Positions 36,482-45,107 of a stretch of 64,000 nt of DNA are shown here, piece by piece. The stretch covers positions 372,001-436,000 of the forward strand of contig NZ_FWXH01000002.1 in assembly GCF_900176305.1 (NCBI RefSeq), written 5' to 3'. Position numbers and translations under genes: made by a program. Each line of letters starts with the position of its first letter. Within the stretch, counting starts at the first letter, position 1. Under the pieces are notes generated by a model that was not told the origin of the DNA, made no database searches, and saw nothing but the letters and a program-made list of their open reading frames with translations. This DNA comes from Clostridium acidisoli DSM 12555 (GTDB lineage: Bacteria > Bacillota > Clostridia > Clostridiales > Clostridiaceae).

Positions 36482-37249
36482 CTATAAATCACTTTTTAAA
36501 AGTTCTTCTTTAATTTTTTCCAAACCTATATCTATTCCAACTTTAACTTTACCGTTATTTTTTTCGATAAGTGCCTGTCCTTCATCTATATAGTTATCCT
36601 CAATAACAAATATTTCTCCAGATACCGGTAATTTTTGTTTCCATAATATTGTTGCATCTAAAATAGCTTTATAATGAACTTGGTTACATTTTATAACTGT
36701 TAGCTCACTGTTCTTCGAATCTTCAACAGCACTATAAATCATATCATTTATTCCTTCATCACTTAAAACTTCTCTTTTTAAAATATGACTTGCTATTGAA
36801 ATAGCAAGTTTTTTAATTTCTTCTTGCTTCTCAATAACATATTTCTCATAATTGAATTTTGCGCTTATCATCATATTTGAGGCGTTTGCTTCTGCTAAAG
36901 ATTTATAGTTTTCTATTTCAATTTTGCCTTTTTCCACAGTCTCTTCATATGCCTTATTGTATCCTTCCTGTTTTCCTTTTGAAAAACCTTCTTCATAGGC
37001 ATCCTGTTGAATCTTTTTGGCTTCTTCTATTGATCTTTCTCTTAGATCCTCTGCTGATTTTTTTGCATTTTCAATTATAGTGTTAGCAATTTTCTCTACA
37101 CCTTCAAAAATTTCATTGTCACTTTGTTTTAATATATCTGCCATATCACCCAAACTTTGCTGCTTAAGTTCAACACTACTATCTGTTATTATTTCCTTAT
37201 TTTTTTCACTTGTTCTTGTATTTTTTATAACACTAGACGATAATAGCAT
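36482..37249 (-). CDS. fliH: Flagellar export ATPase regulator FliH
   Basis: 255 residues from the preferred ATG at 37247-37249, which has AAGAGGTGG upstream; the alternative GTG at 37258 would touch that site. The middle is a long charged coiled coil with the glycine-spaced stretch DAYEEGFSKGKQEGYNKAYEE typical of FliH/V-ATPase E-like stators. The C-terminal domain binds FliI. The gene overlaps the end of fliG by 17 nt. Confidence 0.92.
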   Translation of the reverse strand: MLLSSSVIKNTRTSEKNKEIITDSSVELKQQSLGDMADILKQSDNEIFEGVEKIANTIIENAKKSAEDLRERSIEEAKKIQQDAYEEGFSKGKQEGYNKAYEETVEKGKIEIENYKSLAEANASNMMISAKFNYEKYVIEKQEEIKKLAISIASHILKREVLSDEGINDMIYSAVEDSKNSELTVIKCNQVHYKAILDATILWKQKLPVSGEIFVIEDNYIDEGQALIEKNNGKVKVGIDIGLEKIKEELLKSDL

Positions 37250-38246
37250 CTTCTCCACCTCTTGATAATACTATTTCACCAGCTTCATCTAATCTTCTAA
37301 TAACAGCAACAATTTTTTGTTGGGATTTTTCAACATCCATAAGCCTTACTGGTCCTAGGAATTCTATATCTTCTTTTAATGAAGCAGCAGCTCTCTTTGA
37401 CTGATTTCTGAATATTGTATCTGCAACTTCTTCTGAACATCCTTTAAGTGACAATGCCAATTCTTTGCTTTCAACTTCTCTAAGAACTCTCTGAATTGCA
37501 ACATCATCCAATGTGATAATATCTTCAAATACAAACATAGATTCTTTAACTTTTTCAGCAAGCTCTGCACTTTCCTTTTCAAGACCTTCAGTAATGTTTT
37601 TCTCTGTAGTTCTATCAACTTGATTTAATATATCAACTATGGTCTCAACTCCACCAATAACAGTAACATCAGATCTTATAACAGAAGATAATTTACTATT
37701 TAAAACCTTCTCTATCTCTTTTATAACCATCGGAGAGGTATTGCTCATAGTTGCAATTCTATACGCAACTTCACTTTGTAATTCTTCTGGCAAAGAAGAT
37801 AAAATCTGACCTGCTTTATCTGCCTGTAAATAACATAATATTAAAGCTATTGTTTGTGGATGTTCACTATTTATAACATTTAAAAGTTGATGAGCATCCG
37901 CTTTTCTTGCAATAGCAAATGGTCTATACTGTTCTGTTTCTTCTGCAACCTTATCTAATATTTCCTTTGCTCTTTGACTTCCAAGTGCCTTAGAAAGTAA
38001 ATCTCTAGCGTAATCTATTCCACCTTCAACCAAATAATCCTTTGCTTTATTCATTTCAATAAATTCTTTTAATATATCTTCTTTTACTTCTGACTTAACA
38101 GAAGTTATATTAGCAATTTCATACGTGATTTTTTGTATTTCTCTTTCTGGAAGCTTTTTAATAATTCCAGCCGATGCTTCAGGTCCTAAAGTAATAAAAA
38201 GTATAGCAGCCTTTTGTATTCCATTTAATTTTCCATCTCTAGCCAT
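37233..38246 (-). CDS. fliG: Flagellar motor switch protein FliG
   Basis: 337 residues. N-terminal FliF-binding domain, middle domain with the EHPQTIA motif (SEHPQTIALIL), and C-terminal torque domain with the charged helix pattern FVFEDIITLDDVAIQRVLREVE. The C terminus ends GGEDAIIV. FliG forms the rotor ring that meets the stators. GAGGAGAG precedes the ATG. It lies between fliF and fliH. Confidence 0.98.
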   Translation of the reverse strand: MARDGKLNGIQKAAILFITLGPEASAGIIKKLPEREIQKITYEIANITSVKSEVKEDILKEFIEMNKAKDYLVEGGIDYARDLLSKALGSQRAKEILDKVAEETEQYRPFAIARKADAHQLLNVINSEHPQTIALILCYLQADKAGQILSSLPEELQSEVAYRIATMSNTSPMVIKEIEKVLNSKLSSVIRSDVTVIGGVETIVDILNQVDRTTEKNITEGLEKESAELAEKVKESMFVFEDIITLDDVAIQRVLREVESKELALSLKGCSEEVADTIFRNQSKRAAASLKEDIEFLGPVRLMDVEKSQQKIVAVIRRLDEAGEIVLSRGGEDAIIV

Positions 38247-38252
38247 ATACTA

Positions 38253-39836
38253 TCATCTCTCCTCTTCTGAAAGCCACGCTTTAACGACATCAGCTACTTG
38301 ATCTGGTTTATTGCTAGCATAGTTTCTAATTTCTTGTTCCATATGTGATTTTTCATTAGCTTCTTCAAATTGAATAGGTGCAAACTTAACCTGTGATGTT
38401 TCATCCATATCATCACCGATAAGCTCGTCAAATTCGCTTTCATCATCTTCCCTATTTTTCTTCCTTCTTTTTATAAGGAAAATTATTAATCCTGCAATAG
38501 CTATAACACCAACTACACCTGCAATTATAATATTTCTTATAAATGCATTCTTTTGTGCTTGTTGCTGAGTTGCATTCATATCAGCCTGTGCTTTTTTAGC
38601 AGCATCTTGAAGTGTTGTGTCAAATCTAAGTCCTTCAATGCTTACAGTATCACCTCTTTGTGGATTTATGCCAACTGCTTGGCTCACAATATTATTAATT
38701 GAGGTTTGAGTTGCATTACTAACTGTTCCATCAACTACAACAGATACTGTTAATCTATTTATATTTCCAGGAGCTGTTGTAGTTTTTGTTTCTGTTTTTG
38801 ATGTATCATAATTTTTAGTAGTTTCCGTATGTGTAGAAGTCCCACCAGTAGAATTAGAATTAACTATTTGATTTGATGAGTTATTATTATCATTTGGGCT
38901 TCCACTTGCAGCATTAGAACCATTTGAATTAACTTCGTTTATATCATGCTCGCTTACAATCACAGGATTAGTTTCAGTAGTTGCATCTTGCTGAGTAGCA
39001 TCAAAATTCATATCTGCATGTACTTGAACTTTAACATTACCTTTTCCATAAACAGGTTCTAACTGAGACAATACTTTTTCTTGTAACTCATTTTCTTCCT
39101 TCTCTTCTGCTTCACTTCTAGCTGCTGTAGTTTCTGATACATCAGTACCATCATTGTTAGTGCCATTATTCAAATTTGCACTCAATAATGTCATATTTTG
39201 ATCTACTACTTGTATATTTTCAGTAGGCAAATTTTTAACTGCTCCTGATATTAATGAAACAATTGCTTTTACTTGAGATTTACTTAACGTTTGTCCATCA
39301 TTTAACTTTAGAAAGACTGACGCTTTTGCTGCAGATGAATCTTTAACAAATACTGAATCTTCCGGCATTACAAGTTCAACTCTTGCATCACTTACTTGAG
39401 GAAAACTTTTAATTGTTCTTTCAATTTCACCTTGTAAGGCCCTTTGATATTGCACATTAAATTGTTGATCTGTCATGCCATACTGACTACTACTGCTATC
39501 AAACAGTTCGAATCCCGTAGATCCATTTTTTATAGTCGTTGCATATTGGAGTCTAAGATCATCAACCTTATCTGTTGGAACATAAATTGTATTTGTACTT
39601 GAGTCAACTTTATATGTAACTTTATCTGATTTTAATTTAGTTATAACTGCATTTGCATCTGTTGAATCCATTTTTGAAAACAATACTCCATATTTTGTGC
39701 TAGTTGCATTCATTGTACCTAAAACTGCTGCTACAATTATCCCTACAAATAATACCCCTATAGCTATTTTTTTTATTTTACTTATTCCAAGCCATTTGTC
39801 TTTTAGCTTTCTAAAACCGTCTAAAAGCTTATTCAT
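38253..39836 (-). CDS. fliF: Flagellar MS-ring protein FliF
   Basis: 527 residues from the ATG at 39834-39836; the frame opens at a GTG three codons earlier, but GGGAGTG is spaced for the ATG. One membrane helix lies near the N terminus (about 23-43) and one near the C terminus. Ring-building domains with the QYQRALQGEIERTI segment lie between them, and a long serine/asparagine-rich region follows at about 290-350. The C-terminal tail is the FliG-binding part. Confidence 0.97.
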   Translation of the reverse strand: MNKLLDGFRKLKDKWLGISKIKKIAIGVLFVGIIVAAVLGTMNATSTKYGVLFSKMDSTDANAVITKLKSDKVTYKVDSSTNTIYVPTDKVDDLRLQYATTIKNGSTGFELFDSSSSQYGMTDQQFNVQYQRALQGEIERTIKSFPQVSDARVELVMPEDSVFVKDSSAAKASVFLKLNDGQTLSKSQVKAIVSLISGAVKNLPTENIQVVDQNMTLLSANLNNGTNNDGTDVSETTAARSEAEEKEENELQEKVLSQLEPVYGKGNVKVQVHADMNFDATQQDATTETNPVIVSEHDINEVNSNGSNAASGSPNDNNNSSNQIVNSNSTGGTSTHTETTKNYDTSKTETKTTTAPGNINRLTVSVVVDGTVSNATQTSINNIVSQAVGINPQRGDTVSIEGLRFDTTLQDAAKKAQADMNATQQQAQKNAFIRNIIIAGVVGVIAIAGLIIFLIKRRKKNREDDESEFDELIGDDMDETSQVKFAPIQFEEANEKSHMEQEIRNYASNKPDQVADVVKAWLSEEER

Positions 39837-39853
39837 CTTATGCACTCCCTATT

Positions 39854-40171
39854 TTATACTTGCATTTTGTTTAATTCTTGGTATGCCTCAACAATTTTAT
39901 TTCTAACTTGAACTGCCATGTTGAGTGACATTTGAGCCTCTGAAGTAGAGAGCATAACTTGATGAATGTCTACATCTTTACCTTCTATGAATTGATTTGT
40001 TGTATTATCAGCAGCCACCTGCTGACTATTTACATCATTTAATTTTTCTTTTAAAATAGACGAAAAATCTACACTTCCGTTTTGTGCATTGCTTCCATCA
40101 CTACTTGATACTGATGCAGTAGTAGAGTTTGAATAGATACCACTAGTTGGTATAAATTGACTTATATTCAT
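39854..40171 (-). CDS. fliE: Flagellar hook-basal body protein FliE
   Basis: 105 residues from the ATG at 40169-40171, which has AGGAG at proper distance; the longer GTG start at 40180 overlaps that site. The conserved part is DFSSILKEKLNDVNSQQ, followed by GKDVDIHQVMLSTSEAQMSLNMAVQVRNKIVEAYQELNKMQV in the C-terminal half. FliE joins the MS ring to the rod. It lies between flgC and fliF. Confidence 0.96.
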   Translation of the reverse strand: MNISQFIPTSGIYSNSTTASVSSSDGSNAQNGSVDFSSILKEKLNDVNSQQVAADNTTNQFIEGKDVDIHQVMLSTSEAQMSLNMAVQVRNKIVEAYQELNKMQV

Positions 40172-40182
40172 TAAATTCACTC

Positions 40183-40596
40183 CTATTTTCCGATTTCTAA
40201 TGCTTTACTAAACATTGTTTTTTCTGCACTCATTACACTTACATTTGCTTGGTAAGCCCTTGTTGAGGATATCAAATCCGCCATTTCATTAAGAGTATTT
40301 ACATTTGATGAAGCTACATATCCATTTGCATCTGCTTCAGGATTAGTTGGATCATATTCTTCTTTTAAAGGAGATTGATCGTCCACTATTCCTACAGCTT
40401 TTATACCTTTTAATTGATTTTCTTCTTCACCTGTTGAAGAATTCAGCGTTGTATCTAAATTTTCCTTAAACACCGCAATTTTTCTTCTATAACCTGCAGT
40501 ATCTGTATTTGCTATATTTGAAGAAATAGTATCCATTCTTAACCTTTCAGCTGAAAGACCACTTGCACTAATATTTAATGAATCAAATGCATTCAT
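40183..40596 (-). CDS. flgC: Flagellar basal-body rod protein FlgC
   Basis: 137 residues with the rod signature [16 protein letters not shown] near residue 24 and the C-terminal axial helix [31 protein letters not shown]. FlgC is a proximal rod subunit. Its ribosome-binding site GGGGGAGGT is formed by the glycine codons that end flgB. Confidence 0.97.
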   Translation of the reverse strand: MNAFDSLNISASGLSAERLRMDTISSNIANTDTAGYRRKIAVFKENLDTTLNSSTGEEENQLKGIKAVGIVDDQSPLKEEYDPTNPEADANGYVASSNVNTLNEMADLISSTRAYQANVSVMSAEKTMFSKALEIGK

Positions 40597-40599
40597 CGA

Positions 40600-41010
40600 T
40601 TAATTACCTCCCCCAGTAATAACTAATTTTCTCATTGCTATTCTACTGCTTGCTTGACTTGACAAAGCTTCATACATAAGAGTATTTTGTGCTTGATTTG
40701 ACATTTCTGCATCTATATCTACATTATTACCATCGCTTTTCATACTACTAGAATCATCTTCTTTAACACTAATCGTACCATAGCCATTTCCATCATCTAA
40801 ATGTTTTGGATTATCTTTTTTCATAGTTATATTATCCATACTATCATTCAACGTGTCTTCAAATGTGACATACTTTCTCTTGTAGTCGGCTGTATTTATA
40901 TTTGCTATATTATTGGATATAGTGTTTCCTCTAATGCTACTTGCATTTAGAGCTTGTTTTATTAAATCATATGTAGAACTACTTTGAGATATTGAATTAT
41001 TTATTGACAT
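40600..41010 (-). CDS. flgB: Flagellar basal-body rod protein FlgB
   Basis: 136 residues from the ATG at 41008-41010, which stands behind GGAGGTGATTTG; an in-frame TTG one codon earlier is less likely. The rod signature ISNNIANINTADYKRK appears near residue 33. The C-terminal helix has SNQAQNTLMYEALSSQASSRI. It is the first gene of the early flagellar block, as in the Bacillus fla/che operon. Confidence 0.96.
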   Translation of the reverse strand: MSINNSISQSSSTYDLIKQALNASSIRGNTISNNIANINTADYKRKYVTFEDTLNDSMDNITMKKDNPKHLDDGNGYGTISVKEDDSSSMKSDGNNVDIDAEMSNQAQNTLMYEALSSQASSRIAMRKLVITGGGN

Positions 41011-41462
41011 CAAATCACCTCCTAAACTAATAATTAGACAATTAATTCTTAATTCTTTCTTTTAAATGCAAATATTTAATTAAATATTTTAATATTATTC
41101 ATTTTTTTTAATTACAGCTATTATTATACAATAAATTTAACAATTATACAATTTTTTATTACACTTTTAATGTTAAATTCAAAAAAGCATTTAAACTAAG
41201 ATTTTAACCTTATTTTTCAACATTTTGTACTTTTTTTTGCATATTTCATGGTGTAATTTTCTATTTTTTTATATTTATTCATAATTAATTAACAATTCCA
41301 CCTTTTTTACACCTATTATAGCCATATAATTTACATTTTAAAACATAATTCTTTTTTCTCATTGAAATAATTATAAGATATTTTCATTCAAATTGAAACT
41401 TTTTTATAAATTGTTCATAAATTTAATTTATACAAAATTAATAAATTGTGTATAATAATAAA
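41011..41462. other. AT-rich gap upstream of flgB
   Basis: About 450 nt of very AT-rich sequence without a coding frame. Apart from the promoter at 41123-41151 and the flgB ribosome-binding site I see no riboswitch. In particular there is no c-di-GMP-I aptamer of the kind that precedes the C. difficile flgB operon. The region also separates the early block from the second flagellin and its terminator. Confidence 0.6.
41123..41151 (-). promoter_or_regulatory. Probable sigma-A promoter of the early flagellar block
   Basis: On the minus strand TTGTAT (41146-41151), a 17-nt spacer and a perfect TATAAT (41123-41128) lie about 110 nt upstream of flgB. No other good promoter was seen in the gap. 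It would drive at least flgB through fliA, possibly to flgG. Confidence 0.65.
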
Positions 41463-41510
41463 AAAATAGACTATTGACGAATTTCATTCATCAACAGTCT
41501 ATTTTTTTAT
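41460..41510. terminator. Terminator of the second flagellin gene
   Basis: AAATAGACT.TTGA (41464-41477) and TCAA.AGTCTATTT (41491-41504) form the stem. T-runs lie on both sides, so on the minus strand it ends the flagellin transcript just upstream of the flgB gap. Confidence 0.88.
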
Positions 41511-41520
41511 TAATTAGTTT

Positions 41521-42366
41521 TTAGTTAGCTCTAATATTTTGTAATATACTTAATACATCCTGAGGGAACTTATTAGTTTGTGCCATCATAGCGATTCCAG
41601 CTTGTACCACTATACTGGATCTAGAATAGTTTAACATTTCTGCTGCAATATCAGTATCAATTGCATCACTGTCTCCAGCTTCTACTTCGTTACTTACAGC
41701 ACCTATATTATCAGAAGTGGAGTTAAATCTATTTTCCACCGCTCCATACTTACTAAGAGCTGAATTGATTTGACTCATAGCAGAGTCCACATTATCCATC
41801 AAAGTTTTACAATTATCTGAAGTTGTAACGTCTGCAGTACTTAAAGAATATAATGCTCCAGAACTATTATCTGTTGTAAAGTTAAAAGTAGGTATAGTAA
41901 TTTGTTCACCTACATTAGCTCCAATCATAGCAGTCAATCCTTGACCTGAGCTATCATTTAAAATATTTATTCCATTCATATTTGTACTTTTAGCTGTAGT
42001 ATTAATGTTTTGAACTAGATTACTCACTTCAAGTTGTATAGCATTTTTATCTGAAGTATTTTCTGTTCCATTTGAAGCTTGAACAGCTAAATCTCTAATT
42101 CTTTGAAGCATTGAATTTATACCGTCTAAGCCACCTTCAGCAACTTGCGCTAAACTCACACCATCTTGTGCATTTTGATTTGCCATTTGAAGTCCTCTAA
42201 GCTGCATAGTAAAATTGGTATCTTGAGCTTTACCATAAGGATCATCTGAAGTCTGATTTATTCTTTTTCCAGAAGATATCCTAGCCATAGATGTGCTTTG
42301 TGATGCCAAAGCTGATTTATATTTTGTATATATATTTAATGACGGAATATTATGGGTAAGCCTCAT
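41521..42366 (-). CDS. Divergent second flagellin
   Basis: 281 residues with flagellin-type N and C termini but unlike the main flagellin at 50013. The N terminus has RISSGKRINQTSDDPYGKAQ and GVSLAQVAEGGLDGINSMLQRIRDLAVQASNGTENTS. The C terminus has AEMLNYSRSSIVVQAGIAMMAQTNKFPQDVLSILQNIRAN in pieces. The SDDPYGKA segment is closer in style to FlgL (HAP3) than to Hag, where the main copy has ADDAAGLS. It has its own sigma-28 promoter, a GGAGGTGA site and a terminator, so it is a monocistronic late gene. A minor filament subunit is the likely role. Confidence 0.88.
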   Translation of the reverse strand: MRLTHNIPSLNIYTKYKSALASQSTSMARISSGKRINQTSDDPYGKAQDTNFTMQLRGLQMANQNAQDGVSLAQVAEGGLDGINSMLQRIRDLAVQASNGTENTSDKNAIQLEVSNLVQNINTTAKSTNMNGINILNDSSGQGLTAMIGANVGEQITIPTFNFTTDNSSGALYSLSTADVTTSDNCKTLMDNVDSAMSQINSALSKYGAVENRFNSTSDNIGAVSNEVEAGDSDAIDTDIAAEMLNYSRSSIVVQAGIAMMAQTNKFPQDVLSILQNIRAN

Positions 42367-42408
42367 TACATCACCTCCAAAATTTATTTAAAATAACCAA
42401 TACCTATT

Positions 42409-42435
42409 ATATCGAAATAATTTTCAAATTCTTTA
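42409..42435 (-). promoter_or_regulatory. Sigma-28 promoter of the second flagellin
   Basis: On the minus strand TAAA (42432-42435), 15 nt, then TTCGATAT (42409-42416), against the consensus TAAA-N15-GCCGATAT. It lies about 43 nt upstream of the start codon. Confidence 0.85.
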
Positions 42436-42445
42436 TATATTTAAG

Positions 42446-43435
42446 TTATTCCATATGCCTTTTATCTAGTATTGCAATTGCTCTTTTAGAATCATTTGAA
42501 TTTACTAAAAATGCCTCTTTTAACACATCATGTTTTGCTTGTTCAACAAAAAAAATGTTTTTATCATAATCCGGAACATACTGCTTAATTTCTTTATCTA
42601 TTATAATAAAAGAATTTATATTAATTTTAGGGTTTTTAGTAACATAAATCTTAAACACATCAAACCAGATCCCCATAATTATGTATTCAATAACAGGTCT
42701 TAATGTCTTATAAAGCTTTTCTTTTTTCATGTTAGATATATATTTTTGACAAAATATGTTGTTTATATCAAAAACCTTTAACTCATTTCCTTTATTAGAA
42801 AATGACTCTGTATTATTGCGATAATAATACAGCACTTTATCTACTATCCCAACTTTCCCTATTCTACAATATAATCTGTTTAAAAAATCAACATCCTCAA
42901 GCTTAATCTTATGAATAAACTCAATTTGAGAATTAATAATAATGCTATGCTTATATAATTTTGTTACTATAAAACCACATGATAAAAACATTTTAACTCT
43001 ATTGTCAAAGGATACTTCCCCCTCCATGCTTTTATCCCAAAGCATCATGTTCTTATTTCTCCGTTCACTAAAATATCCACATTCCACTAGATCATAATTG
43101 CCTTCCACTGCCTTTTTATACATACACTCATACATTTCTGGTTTAACATAATCATCACTATCAGCAAATGCTATATATTCCCCTGATGCATATTGCAATC
43201 CAATATTTCTTGCTCCCCCAGGGCCTTGATTTTCATCTGATTTTATAATAATTACTCTATCTGTATCCTTTTTCTCAAACTTATATAATATTTCTAAGCT
43301 ATTGTCAGTTGAGCAATCATCTACAAAAATGAACTCAATTTCTTTTAAAGTTTGTGCATATAATGAAGCTAGCATTTCTTCTAAATATTTTGCTACATTA
43401 TAAACTGGGACAATTACAGATACTTTACACCCCAT
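42446..43435 (-). CDS. Family 2 glycosyltransferase (single domain)
   Basis: 329 residues from the ATG at 43433-43435 (MGCKVSVIVPVYN), chosen because GGGAG lies upstream and the GT2 fold starts there; the open frame begins 12 codons earlier. Motifs are VSVIVPVYNVAKYLEEML, the metal-binding region FVDDCSTDNS, and AFADSDDYV. The C-terminal part is alpha/beta without TPR repeats. It sits last in the island between the two flagellins and probably adds sugar to flagellin. The acceptor is inferred from position. Confidence 0.88.
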   Translation of the reverse strand: MGCKVSVIVPVYNVAKYLEEMLASLYAQTLKEIEFIFVDDCSTDNSLEILYKFEKKDTDRVIIIKSDENQGPGGARNIGLQYASGEYIAFADSDDYVKPEMYECMYKKAVEGNYDLVECGYFSERRNKNMMLWDKSMEGEVSFDNRVKMFLSCGFIVTKLYKHSIIINSQIEFIHKIKLEDVDFLNRLYCRIGKVGIVDKVLYYYRNNTESFSNKGNELKVFDINNIFCQKYISNMKKEKLYKTLRPVIEYIIMGIWFDVFKIYVTKNPKININSFIIIDKEIKQYVPDYDKNIFFVEQAKHDVLKEAFLVNSNDSKRAIAILDKRHME

Positions 43436-43475
43436 ATTTATTACTCTCCCTATAACTTTCGTTGCATACACAAAG

Positions 43476-43494
43476 CCGCCAACTTAAGTGGCGG
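43476..43494. repeat. Short GC-rich hairpin between two glycosyltransferase genes
   Basis: CCGCCA (43476-43481), loop ACTTAAG, TGGCGG (43489-43494). No T-run follows on the sense strand. It may be an mRNA processing or attenuation element. Confidence 0.45.
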
Positions 43495-43506
43495 TCTACG
43501 TAACAA

Positions 43507-44553
43507 CTATCTTATTATATTTAATCTATTTAAAGCTAACTTATAATTTCCACACTTTTTATAAAATTTCATGGCTTCTTCAGTAAAACCCAAACATTCA
43601 TAAATTACACCTATGTTGTAATTAGCTAAATAAGAATTTACGCCTTCAATATTACACTCATCACTGTTTTGACATTCAATAAACTTTAAAACAGCTTCTT
43701 TAAACATTGCATTATTCATATAAATTAACCCCATAACAAAATTAAAATCTGCTATATTTTTATATGCATCTTCATAATTTATTAATTCTAGAGCTTTTTT
43801 ATACTTCTTAAGGTTAATTAGAGTGTAACCATAACTTTCAATTAAATCTTGTACATATTCATATTTCATATTTCTTTCAAGCTCTATTGCTTTTTTGAAA
43901 TTCAATTCAGCATCTAAATAATCATCCTCAATAAAGAAAGTTTTACCAAGCTGATAATATAAGTATGAATCATCATTTTTTTGTTCAATAGCTTTTTGAA
44001 GCAATTTCTTATTTCTTTTCGTTTTATTAGTTCTACTAATTACTTCTTTTTCATATCCAACATGATTTGCAGTTATATCAACATTAACATTTTTATAGTC
44101 TTCTCCGTCTATTTTTACAACCTGTTCATGTATTATGCCTTCATATTTAAAATACTTTCTATTAAAAAACCTCTTTACTCTTCCAAAAAGTCTTTTTTTA
44201 CCACTTGAATCATCAAAAGAATTGATTATTTTTATTCTACCTACTATTTTTTTATCTGTATTTATAAATTCATTAATAGTTTCGTTATTAAATTCTGTTA
44301 CTTCTTCATCTGCATCCAATACCAAAATCCAATCATTTTTTGCTTTGCTTATAGAAAAATTTCTTGCTGCTGCAAAGTCATCGCACCATTTAAAATCAAA
44401 TATTTCATCAGTATACTTCTTTGCAATTTCTTTAGTCCTATCAGTAGAACCTGTATCAACTACTATTATCTCATCTACTTTGTTCTTAATATTACTTAAA
44501 CATTTTGATAGAATATCTTCTTCATTTTTTACAATCATACATAAAGAAATCAT
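43507..44553 (-). CDS. Glycosyltransferase family 2 with C-terminal TPR-like repeats
   Basis: 348 residues. The GT2 domain (about 1-200) opens MISLCMIVKNEEDILSKCL with VDTGSTDRT and the LDADEE metal site, and has the conserved IHEQV segment near residue 140. From about 200 helical repeats of TPR style follow (YLYYQLGKTFFIEDDYLDAELNFKKA). This SunS/WaaE-like layout is common in clostridial flagellin glycosylation loci. AGGGGT precedes the ATG. It is one of three proteins of the same architecture in the island. Confidence 0.88.
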   Translation of the reverse strand: MISLCMIVKNEEDILSKCLSNIKNKVDEIIVVDTGSTDRTKEIAKKYTDEIFDFKWCDDFAAARNFSISKAKNDWILVLDADEEVTEFNNETINEFINTDKKIVGRIKIINSFDDSSGKKRLFGRVKRFFNRKYFKYEGIIHEQVVKIDGEDYKNVNVDITANHVGYEKEVISRTNKTKRNKKLLQKAIEQKNDDSYLYYQLGKTFFIEDDYLDAELNFKKAIELERNMKYEYVQDLIESYGYTLINLKKYKKALELINYEDAYKNIADFNFVMGLIYMNNAMFKEAVLKFIECQNSDECNIEGVNSYLANYNIGVIYECLGFTEEAMKFYKKCGNYKLALNRLNIIR

Positions 44554-44558
44554 AATTG

Positions 44559-44663
44559 CTAACCCCTAATCTTGACATTATACAAAATTTCATCTACAAC
44601 TTCCTTCGTATTTGGATTCAATGTTACAGGAAAAGTCATTGCTGTAGTAATAAACTTCGTCAC
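44559..44663 (-). pseudogene. C-terminal gene remnant upstream of the glycosyltransferase
   Basis: An isolated 34-codon frame reads KFITTAMTFPVTLNPNTKE followed by VVDEILYNVKIRG and a stop overlapping the ribosome-binding region of the next gene. It looks like the C-terminal end of a larger enzyme whose body is missing. A DegT-type sugar aminotransferase is one guess, but I cannot name it. It is part of a 554-nt decayed stretch (44554-45107). Confidence 0.4.
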
Positions 44664-44751
44664 CTAATTTCATAGGATTCTTTATTTATGTAGAGCATAA
44701 TACAGAAACCGTTGTTAAATTAGATGCTTTTAGACATTTTTTAAATCATTT

Positions 44752-45091
44752 TCACGATCGCATGTAGGAATCATTTAGAATCTTATTAATATCATCATCA
44801 CTTTTTACTTTTAACCATTCCATACTTTTAGTATCAAACATTTTTACCAATTATTGCTCTATTGGCTACTGAGACAGTTAAATTCTTACCTATCTGACAT
44901 CCATCTTCAATAACTATTCTAGATTTGCCATTAAAATTATTTAAAGCAATATTTAATTAAAAACCTCTTTTTATCATTACATCATGGCCTATAGATATAG
45001 CTTCTACTCCAACTATATCCTCATCTCCAAGATAAGAGTTATTACCGTAATGATAGAAATTAAGTTCATCTTTGTTAACAGCTCCATTTTT
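44752..45091 (-). pseudogene. Decayed hexapeptide-repeat acyltransferase
   Basis: The minus strand reads NFYHYGNNSYLGDED, then ISIGHDVMIKRGF, a TAA, and continues in the same frame with LNIALNNFNGKSRIVIEDG and CQIGKNLTVSVANRAIIGKN before further stops. These are left-handed beta-helix (hexapeptide) acyltransferase repeats. Behind a frameshift and an apparent internal deletion, FDTKSMEWLKV resembles the usual end of such enzymes. Nonsense codon, frameshift and deletion together mark it as dead. It suggests that the island once acetylated its glycan. Confidence 0.65.
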
Positions 45092-45107
45092 TGTTATTTA
45101 TCTTCAC

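Noticed and set aside
41011-41462. c-di-GMP riboswitch upstream of flgB
   Set aside because: The C. difficile flgB leader has a c-di-GMP-I aptamer, so I looked for one. The region is almost pure A and T and lacks the conserved aptamer core.
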